DNA of 64,000 nucleotides from Axinella damicornis (lineage: Eukaryota > Porifera > Demospongiae > Axinellida > Axinellidae). Made by a program: the position numbers and the translations under genes. Each line of letters begins with the position of its first letter. Positions within the stretch are counted from its first letter, which is position 1. Positions 29,801-41,373 of the stretch are shown here, in pieces. Below the pieces are notes generated by a model. That model had not been told where the DNA came from. It did no database searches and saw only the letters and a list, made by a program, of their open reading frames with translations. Where the stretch lies: assembly GCA_963931865.1 (NCBI GenBank), contig OZ007507.1:13681950-13745949 (forward strand), given 5' to 3'.

Positions 29801-32800
29801 ACTCCTGGTAGCCGCGTTGCAACCCCGGTTGCGACTCGCCGTAGCGCAAGCGAAGTATTGCAATTCGTTCCAATTAACGCACATGCCACGTGGCAACCAC
29901 GCTCAGTCGATCGCGAGCAATGGCGACCAAAAGGAAGACAAGACATTATTACAGCACTCACAACTTAGCCAGCACGGTGAGTTCGGCATGCAAGCGTCAG
30001 TGAACGACAGCGATCACGGCCGTGTGGTCAGAATCTTCGTGCGCCTTTCCTAAGAACGGTACTGCCACCGGAAGTCGGAGAGAGCGCTCGAGCAATGGCG
30101 GCCATGGCGAGACAAAAGCGCTTGTATCTCCAGCACCAAGGTGAGTTTCAGCACCAAAATTGTACGGTGAGGACAGTGCATGATAGCGATCACGACGGTG
30201 TAGTCAGAATCTTTGCAGGCCATTCGCAAGTAGTCAAACATTAATTATTTAGTTTAGATTAGATTACATTACGCGGCACAATTTTCTCTATACCAGGAGT
30301 GTAACGAGGGGCAACCGCACTCCTGGTAGCCGTTGCAACGCCGCGGTTGCCTCGCCGTAGCGAAGCTAATTATTGCAATTCGTTCCAATTAACGCACATG
30401 CCACGTGGCTCAGTCGATCGCGAGCAATGGCGACCAAAAGGAAGACAAGACAGCACTCACAACTTAGCCAGCACGGTGAGTTTTGGCATGTAAGCGTCAG
30501 TGAACGACAGCGATCACGGCTGTGTGGTCAGACTCTTCGTGTGCCTTTCCTAAGAACGGTACTGCCACCAGAAGTCGGAGAGAGCGCTCGGGCAATGGCG
30601 GCCACGGCGAGACAAAAGCGCTTGTATCTCCACCACCAAGGTGAGTTTCAGCACAATTATTATACGTTTGTCTAACTGCAAGATAGCCATCACGACGGTG
30701 TAGTCAGAATCTCTGTAGACCTTTCCTGCGAGCTATGAGGTTTGATTATTTAGATTAATTATTTAATTACGAGGGGCAACCGCACTCCTGGTAGCCGCGA
30801 TGCAACCGGTTGCACTCGCTGGGTGGTCATAGTCTTTGTGGCAATGAAACTTTGAAAGTTGAAGAGAGCACTCAGGCAATGGCGGCTGAAGGGAAGACAA
30901 AAGCACTCACAACTCCACTACCAAGGTGAATTTCAGCAACAAAATTGTACGGTTGGGTCACTGCACGATAGTGATCATGAAGATTTAGTCAGAACCTTTG
31001 TAGGTCCTTCCTGTGGGCTGGGAGGTTTTTTATTTGTTTATATTTGCTTTATTAGCGAGGGGCAACCGCACTCCTGGTAGCCGCGATGCAACCGGTTGCA
31101 ACTCGCTGGGTGGTCATATAGTCTTTGTGGCAATGAAGAGAGCGCTCGAGCAATGGCGGCTGAAGGGAAGACAAAAGCACTCACAACTCCACTACCAAGA
31201 TGAATTTCAGCTACAAAATTGTACGGTTGGGTCACTGCACCGCGCACGATAGTGATCATGAAGATTTAGTCAGAACCTTTGTAGGTCCTTCCTGCGGGCT
31301 GGGAGGTTTTTTATTTGTTTATATTTGCTTTATTAGCGAGGGGCAACCGCACTCCTGGTAGCCGTTGCAACGCTGGCTGCGACTCGCCGTAGCGAAAGCT
31401 AAGTATCGCAGTTATTCCCAATTAACGCACATGCCACGTGGCAACCACGCTCAGTCGATCGCTAGCAATGGCGACCAAAGGGAAGACACGAAATTGTAAC
31501 AGCACTTACAACTTTACCTGCACGGTGAGTTTTGGCATGTGAGCGTCAGTGAACAACAGCGATTACGGCTGTGTGGTCAGAATCTTTGTGGGCCCTTCGT
31601 ATAACTGTACTGGCCACTAACGTCGAAGAGAACGATCGAGCAATGGCGGCCGACGGCACGACAAAAGCTCTTGTATCTCCACCACCAAGGTGAGTTTCAC
31701 CACAATTATTGTGCGGTAGTGTCACTGCATCATGGCGATCACAACGGTGTAGTCAGAATCTCTGTAGACCTTTCCTGCGTGCTGTGAGGTTTGATTATTT
31801 ATTTAGATTATTTAGATCGAGGGGCAACCGCACTCCTGGTAGCCGTTGCAACTCCGCGGTTGCCTCGCAGTAGCGCAAGCTAATTATTGCAATTCGTTCC
31901 AATTAACGCACATGCCACGTGGCAACCACGCTCAGTCGAACGCTAGCAATGGCGACCAAAGGGAAGACACGAAATTATAACAGCAGTTACAACCTTGCCA
32001 GCACGGTGAGTTTCGGTATGTAACCGTCAGTGAACAACAGCGATTACGGCTGTGTGGTCAGAATCTTTATGGGCCCTTCGTATGACTGTACTGGCAACCA
32101 ACGTCGAAGAGAACGATCGAGCAATGGCGGCCGACGGCTCGACAAAAGCGCTTGTATCTCCATCACCAAGGTGAGTTTCGCCACAATTATTGTGTGGTTG
32201 TGTCACTGCATGATAGCGATCACGATGGTGTAGTCAGAATCTTTGTAGACCTTTCCTGCGTGCTGTGAGGTTTGATTATTTAATTATTTAGATTATTTAG
32301 ATTATTTAGATTATTTATTTACGCGGCACAATTTTTCCTATACCAGGAGTGTAATTTACGCGGCACAATTTTTCCCCTACCAGGAGTGTAACGAGGGGCA
32401 ACCGCACTCCTGGTAGCCGTTGCAACGCCGCGGTTGCCTCGCCGTAGCGAAGCTAATTATTGCAATTCGTTCCAATTAACGCACATGCCACGTGGCTCAG
32501 TCGATCGCGAGCAATGGCGACCAAAAGCAAGACAAGACAGCACTCACAACTTAGCCAGCACGGTGAGTTTTGGCATGTAAGCGTCAGTGAACGACAGCGA
32601 TCACGGCTGTGTGGTCAGAATCTTCGTGTGCCTTTCCTAAGAACGGTACTGCCACCGGAAGTCGGAGAGAGCGCTCGAGCAATGGCGACCACGGCGAGAC
32701 AAAAGCGCTCATATCTCCACCACCAAGGTGAGTTTCAACACCAACTTTTTATATTCAGGTCAGGGCATGATAGCGATCACGGCGGTGTAGTCACAGTTTC

Positions 32801-32890
32801 TGTAGGCCAAGCCTAAGTACTCAAACATTATATTAATTAATTAATTATATTATTTACGCGGCACTTTATTTCCTATACCAGGAGTGTAAT
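26887..32890 (+). repeat. Tandem array of 16 repeat units with exon-like modules
   Basis: Units begin GAGGGGCAACCGCACTCCTG. Starts are 26887, 27208, 27536, 27822, 28105, 28633, 28919, 29209, 29503, 29788, 30306, 30771, 31057, 31338, 31819 and 32393. Spacings fall into a short class (about 281-328 bp) and a long class (about 465-575 bp). Long units hold two diverged half-units, each with an ATGGCG start, about 19 codons, then a donor-like GTGAGT and a shared 3' module (ATAGCGATCACGACGGTG). Several units carry GCCACGTGGC, an E-box palindrome, upstream of the ATG. Some units end TACCAGGAGTGTAA, inverted to the CACTCCTGGTA at unit starts. Short ORFs of 60-120 codons here are repeat copies, not separate genes. 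Confidence 0.9.
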
Positions 32891-33137
32891 ATATTATTTT
32901 CTACTGCGCATGCTCAGATCTGGATGCCATGTGCTCATCCTTCTATATAGTGCACATTCTCAGATCCAGAAACGATCATGTTGCGGCTGTCTCTATTTTT
33001 GGCGAGTGAGAAATTTAGTGGGTGAAATCCCGGAGAAATCAGAGCCCAACTTGCTCCTGAAAGAAGGCAAGATGCTTAACTACTATGTATGTTGTCAGAC
33101 AAGAAAGAAAACACTTGTGCCATAGACGATTGAAGCC

Positions 33138-33935
33138 TTGGAGCCACCAAACGTGACATTTCGAGAATTTCTTTCCCAAAAAGTTGACCTTGATGGTCTA
33201 CAGCTTGGCAAGACCTTTGTTGGAAAGTCCAAGGACAACCTTGACTCTGTGACTCCTGACCTAGTGGCAGCTGATGTGATACGTTCCTTTGGGTCGTTTG
33301 TGAAATATTTGTCGAGCAGATGACTCCAGCTAGACTTGTGATCCAAGGTAGGCCTATATGTTCATAGCCTGACTGCTTGATTGTGATTATTGTCTGTGAT
33401 AGCTTCATCCGTCAAGTATCATATCACTATTTTGCTATTCCCCAGGTACCAATGCATTCGACGTACTGATGATGAATGCCAGATTGATGGGGCAGCGTAG
33501 CCTCCCTTCACTCATGGTTCAATGCGAGGAGTGTGAGATGTGGCGTCTGCTATACTCGCCATGAAAACTATCACCTGGCTTGCGAAAGCAACTGAGCACA
33601 CTCCCAGAAGACTACTGTACACATACACATGTGGTGCGACACTCTCGGACTTAGAGCTACCAGACTCTCTGAGCAGTGTATACGTGTTCGAGTGCAACGA
33701 CCCTCTTGAGAAACTGTACTTCTTAATGAAGTATGATCCGGTCTGTATCTACTGCTGTGGAGATAAGAATCTCAAAAGCACAGAAGGTTACTACCCCCAG
33801 TGTGAACTTTGTGCAGACAAGACACCAGAGAGTCTGAACAGTCAGTTCCACCCGTACGTTTCTTTGTACATGTATGTTTTGTGCATCCATCAACTATTTC
33901 TCTGCATGTTTTGTGTGTCAAATAGTCAGTTCTGA
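33138..33935 (+). pseudogene. Degenerate coding region with CxxC pairs, family not recognised
   Basis: Three frames must be joined to read it: 33138-33323 (EPPNVTFREFLSQKV...), a piece from about 33325 (QMTPARLVIQG) splicing to TNAFDVLM... and VQCEECEMWRLLYS, then 33610-33860 (YTCGATLSDLELPDSL, VCIYCCGD, YYPQCELC). The frame changes imply at least two indels. The Cys pairs suggest zinc binding. I suspect a decayed transposon-associated gene but cannot name the family. Confidence 0.45.
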
Positions 33936-34254
33936 CCATTCAAGTTCTTTGTGTTTTTATGCATTAAAAAGTCAGTTCCAACTGGTTTCACTTTGTGTGT
34001 GTCGTGAGTGCTCGTGAGAATAATGAATAATGATAATGAGCCTCCCTCCCTCATGCTATTTTCAAGAAAAACTGATGAGAAACTAGTATTCAACAAATGT
34101 TGGCCTTAGCACCCTGGAATTTGAAAGATGAGCTTATCTATGTGCTGGACTTCTTGGGCTTCGTACTGGAACTACTGGAATAATCCTGGAATAACTGGCT
34201 GTTTTTAAAATAATCACATACTTATTATAGTTGCCATACATTTACTCCCATAGA

Positions 34255-34955
34255 AAAGCGTGCAATTTTTTTCCAAATTGCACGGTTATTGTAGCCCGAG
34301 GGCTGTCAGAAATTGCACGGTTACGAAGCGGCCGCGGCGCGCGCTAACCAATCAGGTGAAGCTCCGCCCTAGCAACGAGCGTCCGCGTCATGGCTACGCC
34401 TCGTTTTCATCAGCAACAGTTGAAAATGGCTGTACAGTGTGAGCGCTCGCGTTGTTTAAGCTTTCTGTACCTGAGCTGAAGAAACGCTGTGAGAACCGAA
34501 CGATGGCGTGGCGAAAGTGTTGTCACAGAAACGGTGGCGCTAGTAGCGTACTGTTCGTGGCTGTTATGCGCACACAGGCTCTGTGCTGCTGTTTTGGGAC
34601 CCTTGGGGTGTCAGTTGCAACACCGCGCTTCCGTCCTAAAGCTTCACTACACAACTGAAGAACAGGTCAGTACTCTGAGCGAATAAGATAAGCGGTACTA
34701 GTAGCGTGTAGTTCGCTCGCGCTTCGAGCGCTTTTTGTGGCTGCATGGGGCGTGGCTTTAATCGCTCAAGCCACTTGCTTTCGACCATGCCATGCCTAGC
34801 GCCTGGAAGTACATGATTAGTATTTAATCACATGTATTCTCGTGCCATTTGGGAATAATTGCACTCACAACAGTCATAAATTGCACTCGCTATCGCTCGT
34901 GCAATTACTTTGCCTGTTGCTCGTGCAATTATTTCCCAAATTGCACTCGAAACCC
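34255..34955. repeat. Region with repeated AATTGCAC motifs
   Basis: Several copies of AATTGCACGG/AATTGCACTCG and GTGCAATT lie at both sides of a GC-rich core (GCGGCCGCGGCGCGCGC, CCAATCAGG). The arrangement looks like a transposon-type repeat with internal inverted motifs, but I could not fix termini. Small ORFs inside show no recognisable domain. Confidence 0.35.
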
Positions 34956-35177
34956 ATGTGATTACCTATACTAATAATCGGGAAATTTAGCAAGAAATCT
35001 GGAATAGAATAATAGGCAAACTTAAAAGTATAATTAGCTCAAGCCTAGCTGATAGGCTAGCTATCTCTCCACCAATCAAGGTACTGATAAGGACAATCCA
35101 ATAATTAGCTATCATGACTATAGTGGGCAGTGATCACACTCTTATGGTCATGTAGCTAAACATGCCAGCTCTCTTAC

Positions 35178-35291
35178 CACCAGTGTACCAAAAGTAGATC
35201 AGGGCCATTATGATCACAGACACAGCAACCAGCACCAATACACCCACCACTATCACAGCAATAGCCCAGAATGGGAAGGGAGTTTGTATGA
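35178..35291 (-). pseudogene. Orphan transmembrane exon paralogous to receptor TM exon
   Basis: On the minus strand, ctacag/TC...GGTG/gtaag bounds a 114-bp phase 1-1 exon. It reads IQTPFPFWAIAVIVVGVLVL, then VAVSVIIMALIYFWYTG. It closely matches the receptor exon 7954-8091 (PFPVWAIAVIVVVVL..VAVAV). I found no partner Sushi or SH2 exons on the minus strand nearby, so it is either part of a decayed inverted paralogue or one exon of a gene with unrecognised neighbours. Confidence 0.55.
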
Positions 35292-35496
35292 CTGTAGTAT
35301 ATACTTTAGTATTGGGTATGTACTATGTAGTAAATTAAGGGCTTTTCTGGCAGGTTAATTAATGTAGCTATAGATGTTCCTTGGCTACACCAAGAACGCA
35401 TAAGTAGATCGTTGAAGGGAGGGAGGGACCGGAGGGAGGGAGGGACCCACACATAAAATTGCCATGTACCATTTCCACGATCAAAAGTCAGTGTTG

Positions 35497-35536
35497 ATTA
35501 GTTGCCTCAGCTTGTATTCAAGCTGAGGCAACTAAT
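35497..35536. repeat. Perfect 18-bp palindrome with 4-nt loop
   Basis: The left arm ATTAGTTGCCTCAGCTTG (35497-35514) and its exact reverse complement (35519-35536) surround the loop TATT. A 40-nt hairpin of this quality is unlikely by chance. It is a small foldback insertion or a structured site. Confidence 0.85.
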
Positions 35537-37092
35537 TAGGAAGTGATCTGTGCAGAAACCTCCCAACAGAGGACCTAAAAGAGGCAACGTTAACTTGACT
35601 GAGGCTGTAGCTTTGTAATTCACTTGCAGCAGTGTGAAGTGCCAATCAAAGGCAACACAGTTAAACTATACATGCGCACCTGGATCTGGCAATATATGAA
35701 TGAAGTGATGTTTGATGGAGTGATGTTTGATTGAGTAACGGATAACCCAACAATAATGTGACCAACTTCATCTGGTGTATACCCTTAGACTGGATGGGAA
35801 ATATTCATTTGCTGTACACGTGCCCATCTGAGTTTACTACTTGGACAAACTCACCACAGAAGTGAGAACCCAATGTATGACATGTTCAATGCTATGCTGT
35901 TCACACCCCTTGCTCAGGAGGTTAAGAACATTTATTGGAGGGGGGAGGGGGGACTAATTAATATAAACCAAGGACCACCTTGCATGAAGTTCACTCAGCT
36001 ACTTACTGCATCCTACCAAAATCCTGGATTGATGCCAGACTAACACCGGCCAACATAAGCCTTTCGTCCAACAAAGGAACAAGAGTATGCATCAGATATC
36101 TTATGTGAAAGCTACTCATCCATGTAACAGCATCAAAGGTTTTTGGGAATTCAGAGTCATAACACAATCTTATCAGAAAAGCTATTAGCTACGATTGGCC
36201 GAAGTAGAATGCAAGAATATTTGGTATAGTATAAGACCAGGGAGTAGTATAATTTGAGAAAACCATAAAGCTATAGCCCAGAACAAGGGAGAGATCTCTC
36301 ATTCAGTTGGTCAGAGGGTAGCTATGATGTCTACCATGCATATCCTAAGATGCATGCAACAAGAAGTCCAATCATCTGCATGCATGAGGGTCCTTGTTCT
36401 CAGTCATCTGCTCTTTCAATCTTCTGCTCCACTGACTTAAGTTTCTCAAATTCTGCAGCTGGACCCACCTGCCATTGTTGGCAGGTGGAAGACTCATGCA
36501 GGCTTTGGAGATCTGAGCATGAGCAGAGTCTTCCATAAGAGTGATTGAAGAACAAGTAGCTATTAGGAATTATACTCTTCAATCGTATATGTGCAACCCC
36601 CGGGTGGGTGTGGCTACACATGGTGGGTGGGAACTGGGAACGAGTGGCCCAGACCACACTCCCTTGTGCGTTTCTCAATATCACGATCTCAAATATGAAC
36701 GTGACCTTTGACCTCTCGGAAATCGAGGATGGGAGGCAACGTGAGATATACATGAGATAGAGCTGGACAACATTTCGTATCTTTGGTGAGTTTGGTCTGT
36801 AAAACGTGCTTGGTCGGTCCAGTCCCAAAACATAATATAACTTACACAGAAAATAGATTTACAATAGAAAACCTGTGGCTGTATCACCTAAGCATCATTC
36901 AATTACTACCGCCTGATTCAAAGTGGGATGTGTTTGCATGCAGGCTTTTTGCTCTAGCTGACTAAAATGACATACTCTGACTCTGTTTGGTCACAGAGAC
37001 AGTGGTTTCGGTGTTTATAGAGACTAATTGAATAAGACAATGCTAGATCAACTCCCACGATCAGATGATCCATGATATACTGTGTTTTTCAG

Positions 37093-37320
37093 GTTGCTTG
37101 CATGTAGCTATCACATCTGTGAAGGAGCCACCTGCAGATATAAGTTTGGGGTTTCTCCCTACTGGAATCACAACTGTTACCATGGCAGCTCCATACAGCC
37201 CCCATACAGGAAACCCTTTGCAAATAATTAGCTGCAATCTAGTTCCAGATGATGATACCACTATTGGACACACTCCCTGCTACTTCTTACCCCATGCAGT
37301 CAACAATAATAGAATGCTGG
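37093..37320 (+). CDS. Possible isolated exon, phase 1-1, no recognised domain
   Basis: Acceptor gtttttcag/GT and donor CTGG/gtacgt enclose 76 open codons in phase 1-1 (GCLHVAITSVKEPPADISLG ... HTPCYFLPHAVNNNRML). It has the exon style of extracellular modules but I cannot assign it. No adjoining exons were found. Confidence 0.3.
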
Positions 37321-37636
37321 GTACGTACTTGCCCCATGGAAGCTCTGAACTACTAGTTGGCTTTTTGGACACTATTAGTCCATAGTATTAGGTCATGGAT
37401 GTTCCGCAACAGTTTTTTCATAAAGGCACTCAACATTGACCACTGCACATCCCACCTCATTCTTGAGTAATCCACTGATTCAGAATTGACCTACAAGATC
37501 AAAATACACATCAGAACGTCTGAAGGTGTAAGCATTTGAGTTGTATTTCGTTATTGGTTTCAGGACCCCTTGCTTGCATGAACACTGAAACTATGACACT
37601 TGACATGCTTCACCAACTTGATCAATCCGCCTGACT

Positions 37637-37740
37637 ATAGGGGTGGGCGACATTAGAATAATGTGGTCACGATATAATATTATGTGTTAAGTTATCGCGA
37701 TATTCGATGTAGTGCTTTTTGGCAAGTTTTTTTTTAACTT
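37637..37740. mobile_element. Possible hAT-type element end
   Basis: The sequence 'tataggggtgggcgacatta' followed by 'gtggtcacgatataatatta' and 'atcgcgatattcgatg' resembles the common hAT-type terminus (TAGGG.TGGGCGA then ATATCG repeats). The opposite end was not located. Confidence 0.35.
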
Positions 37741-39075
37741 CTCATGTCAAACTATGTTTTATGTTTATGTTGTCATAAATTGTGTGTGTTACACTAATTA
37801 GCTACTGCATGCCTTCTTCTACTTACTCCAATCAGGAGCACATAATGACGTAGAGAGCGGAAGGAAGGGAAGGAGCGTGAAACGACCACACAAAAGATTA
37901 AAACTTCCCACAGTAGTCCCATTACTGTTTTAGCTCGCATACATATGGACACTTCACGAAGGATGGCTAGCTACTAGAAGACAGAGAAAAGGCCAGTATC
38001 AAGACTCCAATGGTAGCGAGGCAGGGGAATGACATACTAGTAGTGACAGACCCTCAAGAAAGTGTTGTATGACAATGTAGTCGATCAAGCTGCTTCACAC
38101 AGCCAAGCGGGTGTCTCAACTAGTTGAAATAACTGCCTCTTCTGCTTTTCTGGAGTTCATGACTGCTGGGAAACATCCCACGACACTTACAGACACTATA
38201 GTGTCAGCAAGCAATATTGCTTGCTCGAATGGTCATGGCGTTTATTTCATGTAATCAACTAAGTAAGTAGGCATAACTTCCTAGCTTCATGCCTTATTTG
38301 GGGTGCGCTCATCCTCCTCCTCCTCCTCCTCTTTCTCCTCCTCCCCTTCCTCTTCCTCCTCTTCCTCCTCCTCCTCCTCCCCAACTTCGAAGTTTCACTA
38401 GACGCTTTAAACCACCCATTCAAACCTATGGTTTCTTTTGTGATGCCATTTCTTCATTTGTATGCATGCACTTATGCAACGAAATGTACTTGGGAGGATA
38501 TAGACTAGCATGACATTATGATATTGCTCTTTCACTACTAATACAGCTCTTGAAAGGGCAAAAGAGGAGCTTAATACATGCAGCTAGCTGAGCAACTGTT
38601 GAAGAAACAAAAACAAGGTAATATTCCCAGAAATGCGTTCTTACCACATACATAGCTACTTCACTGATTAGACAATTTCTACAGACCACTCTCTTCCCAG
38701 ATAATTGTTCTCTATAGACACTCGGCACTGCGTGCCTTCAAGCTGAAGCAATATTCTGCACATACATTAATATAATTTATACTCAGCACATACAGAGTAG
38801 TTACAAATACTAACTTCACAATGACTGTGGTACAAACTAAGCTCTAAGACTAGCTGATTTCAAATATGCTAACATGACTACATGCTCTAATAAGGTGTAA
38901 AGTTGTGCATGGAACTGTCACAAATCAGTTTTTCCTTATCAGTATAATTATAGCTATCTTAGTTACATGCACTAGTTACAAAATGACATATAGACCCATG
39001 CTATTAAGGAAGAACAATCATCCCTAAATGTTGTTCACGGAATTGACTTCCAAGTTTTTCGCTTCTTATACATAA
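37741..39075. other. Spacer, no supported gene
   Basis: Contains a (CCT)n-rich tract at about 38310-38385 and A/T-rich sequence. I see no exon or structured element beyond short repeats. The 3' end of the minus-strand Cys-rich gene abuts at 39076. Confidence 0.5.
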
Positions 39076-40287
39076 TTAGATACATGTGTGCATGTTAAGC
39101 AGTACTAAAAGTACAAACATTAAAGTATTGGGGAAATCCAAACTGTGGGCAGAAGTGGGCTCAGACGAACTGGTAGGCAGAGATGAGACTGTCAGAGCTC
39201 TTGTTGTTGATGGTACTGCTGTGGAATCACTCGGTGATCCGGTAGACTGAGATAAGAGTGTGGACGGGCAGAATCCAGGAGTGGGAATTCCACATGCTGA
39301 CCACAAGGCAGGATCGGTAGTGTTGCGGTAGTTAGTATAGGTGGCATTAAAAACATTCACACAACAGCCCAGAGCTGTTTTTAAAGTGTCAAGTGCTGTG
39401 TGGCAGGAACGAGTGCATCCTTGAGTGTAGTTCTGGCACTGGGACTCTACTGCCTGTGGATACGAGTTATTAAGCAATACCAAACAGAGTTGGTTGTTCG
39501 CATTCAGTCCACAGTACCGGATGAAGACTTCGTACACTTGCCTTGAACACTGTTTGTAAATGTCGAGAGTTGGCTGGAAGACTTGTGCATTGCAAGTGGT
39601 TTGTGTATGCAATTGTTTGTGTACCTCTGCACTAGAACAGTTACGGCTTGTGGTCGCAGAGCCCAGTGTTAGTGTGCTGACTTGACAGACCCTAGGGGGA
39701 ATGACTGAACAGGCTGACCACAGACCAGCGTTGGTGTACTGGTATGTGCTGTCATACGCAGAGATGTTGTAAAAGCTGTTGAGGCAACACCCGACATTTG
39801 ATTTCAAGTTCTGAAGTGCATCACGGCACAAATCTGTGCATTCATAGTTAGAATAACTGTACAAAGATGGACAATTTGATTGCAGAGAATTTGTGTAGTT
39901 GAAGGATATGAAGCGGTTCGAATTCGCTAAAAACTCATAGCAAAACCTCCCATTCTCATTTCTGCTGCATAATCCAACAATACTCCTGGCATTAATCGCG
40001 TAGTTGCCGTTGCAATTCAAGTAGATGTCGACAATTCTCTGTCCATAATTTGGATCACAACTAGCAGCATAAATACTATTACGCACCATATTGGAGTCCT
40101 CGTAAGAACAATTTAATCCTGCAGGTTCTTCAACTTGACGCTTGTGCATGATAGCAGTGCCATTGAGGCTGTGTAGACATGAACTTGATGTTTCAAATCC
40201 ACTGCTGAAATCAAACTCTAACCTGCTCTCTCCACAAAGAATACAGAGCGCCATAAGTGTCATAATGCATAATATTATGGCCTTCAT
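39076..40287 (-). CDS. Secreted two-repeat Cys-rich protein, likely GPI-anchored
   Basis: An intronless ORF of 403 codons. Residues 1-19 are a signal peptide (MKAIILCIMTLMALCILCG). Two homologous Cys-rich repeats follow (about 58-200 and 225-340). Each contains a C...C..AL..LK...GCC.N.F motif (DALQNLKSNVGCCLNSFYN; TALDTLKTALGCCVNVFN) and ends with LWSAC. A Ser/Thr-rich stalk (about 345-385) and a C-terminal hydrophobic stretch (TLMFVLLVLL) with no cytoplasmic tail suggest a GPI signal (inference). Many NxS/T sequons are present. I know no named family; it is probably a surface or secreted molecule. Its start is the first Met of the frame and leads directly into the signal peptide. Confidence 0.7.
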   Translation of the reverse strand: MKAIILCIMTLMALCILCGESRLEFDFSSGFETSSSCLHSLNGTAIMHKRQVEEPAGLNCSYEDSNMVRNSIYAASCDPNYGQRIVDIYLNCNGNYAINARSIVGLCSRNENGRFCYEFLANSNRFISFNYTNSLQSNCPSLYSYSNYECTDLCRDALQNLKSNVGCCLNSFYNISAYDSTYQYTNAGLWSACSVIPPRVCQVSTLTLGSATTSRNCSSAEVHKQLHTQTTCNAQVFQPTLDIYKQCSRQVYEVFIRYCGLNANNQLCLVLLNNSYPQAVESQCQNYTQGCTRSCHTALDTLKTALGCCVNVFNATYTNYRNTTDPALWSACGIPTPGFCPSTLLSQSTGSPSDSTAVPSTTRALTVSSLPTSSSEPTSAHSLDFPNTLMFVLLVLLNMHTCI

Positions 40288-41369
40288 CTTGATAGTTGCT
40301 CAACTGCAAAAGGCAACAATGAATGAGGTTACCATATTAAACGGTGATAATTTGGCAAGGACTAAAACCCAGTGGAAATGTGCGACCATGCAATTAGTAC
40401 ATTCTCATCTTGAATACAATGCTTATACACTGTAAAGAGAGATGGATTGCTTTAACCAGGCTTTGGTCACCTCAGTTGCATCTCTACTGATGAACTTTTG
40501 CCATAGTTGCTGCTTCAGTGCCAAACAATGTGATCACTATTATAGGTCCTCCAACAGACATACAGATGGGTAAACAATTAAATCACATACCTATGATTAA
40601 GAACAACATTTGTGCATTCCATGATCACCAAAGTGGAGGAGGCACTGAGATGCAACCTTACCTTGGTGATCAGATCCTGGTTAAAACAACCTTCTCTTTT
40701 TGCAGTGTAACTATGCTTGTGGATCACTATCATATTGTGCATGGAGTTATGATGACGTAAAATGCACAACACTCTATTATTATACAAAGTGCTTGCAAGA
40801 GAGTATAATCTTCGGTAGTCACGTTTCCCAGCGGAAAAAAAAATCGTACCAGAGTTCCTATATCTAGCTACATGTGCGCCTAGCTCCGACCAATTGACGG
40901 TTGTATAGGAGTAGATAGGCGACGATGGCACCGGGTCGGACCCCTATTACGACCACAGACCAATAGTCAAAGGCCTGTATTCATGAATACCACGTCCGAA
41001 AAGCATCTCCTGTGACACAATACAGTCAGCATGCAGAAATCCAGATCACCCATGACAAATAGCGATCGTGCAAAGGAATGTGAAATTGGACGTCTTACCA
41101 CGATCGATCACTCACACGGCAGCACCCACAGAGCGGCACAGACGATACAGATATTATAATTTTGTTCTTTCGCAGTTAGATGCGGATACAGCAGATACAG
41201 CCTCCGGATCCTGGCTCGGCAACTTTATGTATTTCAGCGTTTCCGGTGCATGTTTTATAGCGATACACCTCGGAGAGCGCGCCGCTAATCGTCACTCATA
41301 TTATTGGTTTACATAGCTATCACACTGTTACCAGTGCGCTATCATATACATGGTTGTGCAGCAACTGAC
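40288..41369. other. Spacer, no supported gene
   Basis: Upstream region of the minus-strand Cys-rich gene. Short ORFs are present on both strands without recognisable domains or splice context. An inverted pair AAGTGGAGGAGGCACTGAGATG / TGATC near 40630-40670 is too weak to call. Confidence 0.4.
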
Positions 41370-41373
41370 TTAA

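Noticed and set aside
27624..32816. Series of 60-118 codon ORFs such as MKRALRQWRLKGRQKHSQ
   Set aside because: Shifted frames of the tandem repeat units, ending at variable points; not separate conserved genes. The ATGGCG module is a different frame.
36400..36828. 142-codon minus-strand ORF
   Set aside because: No domain, low-quality context and a local hairpin (CCACCTGCCA); not supported as a gene.
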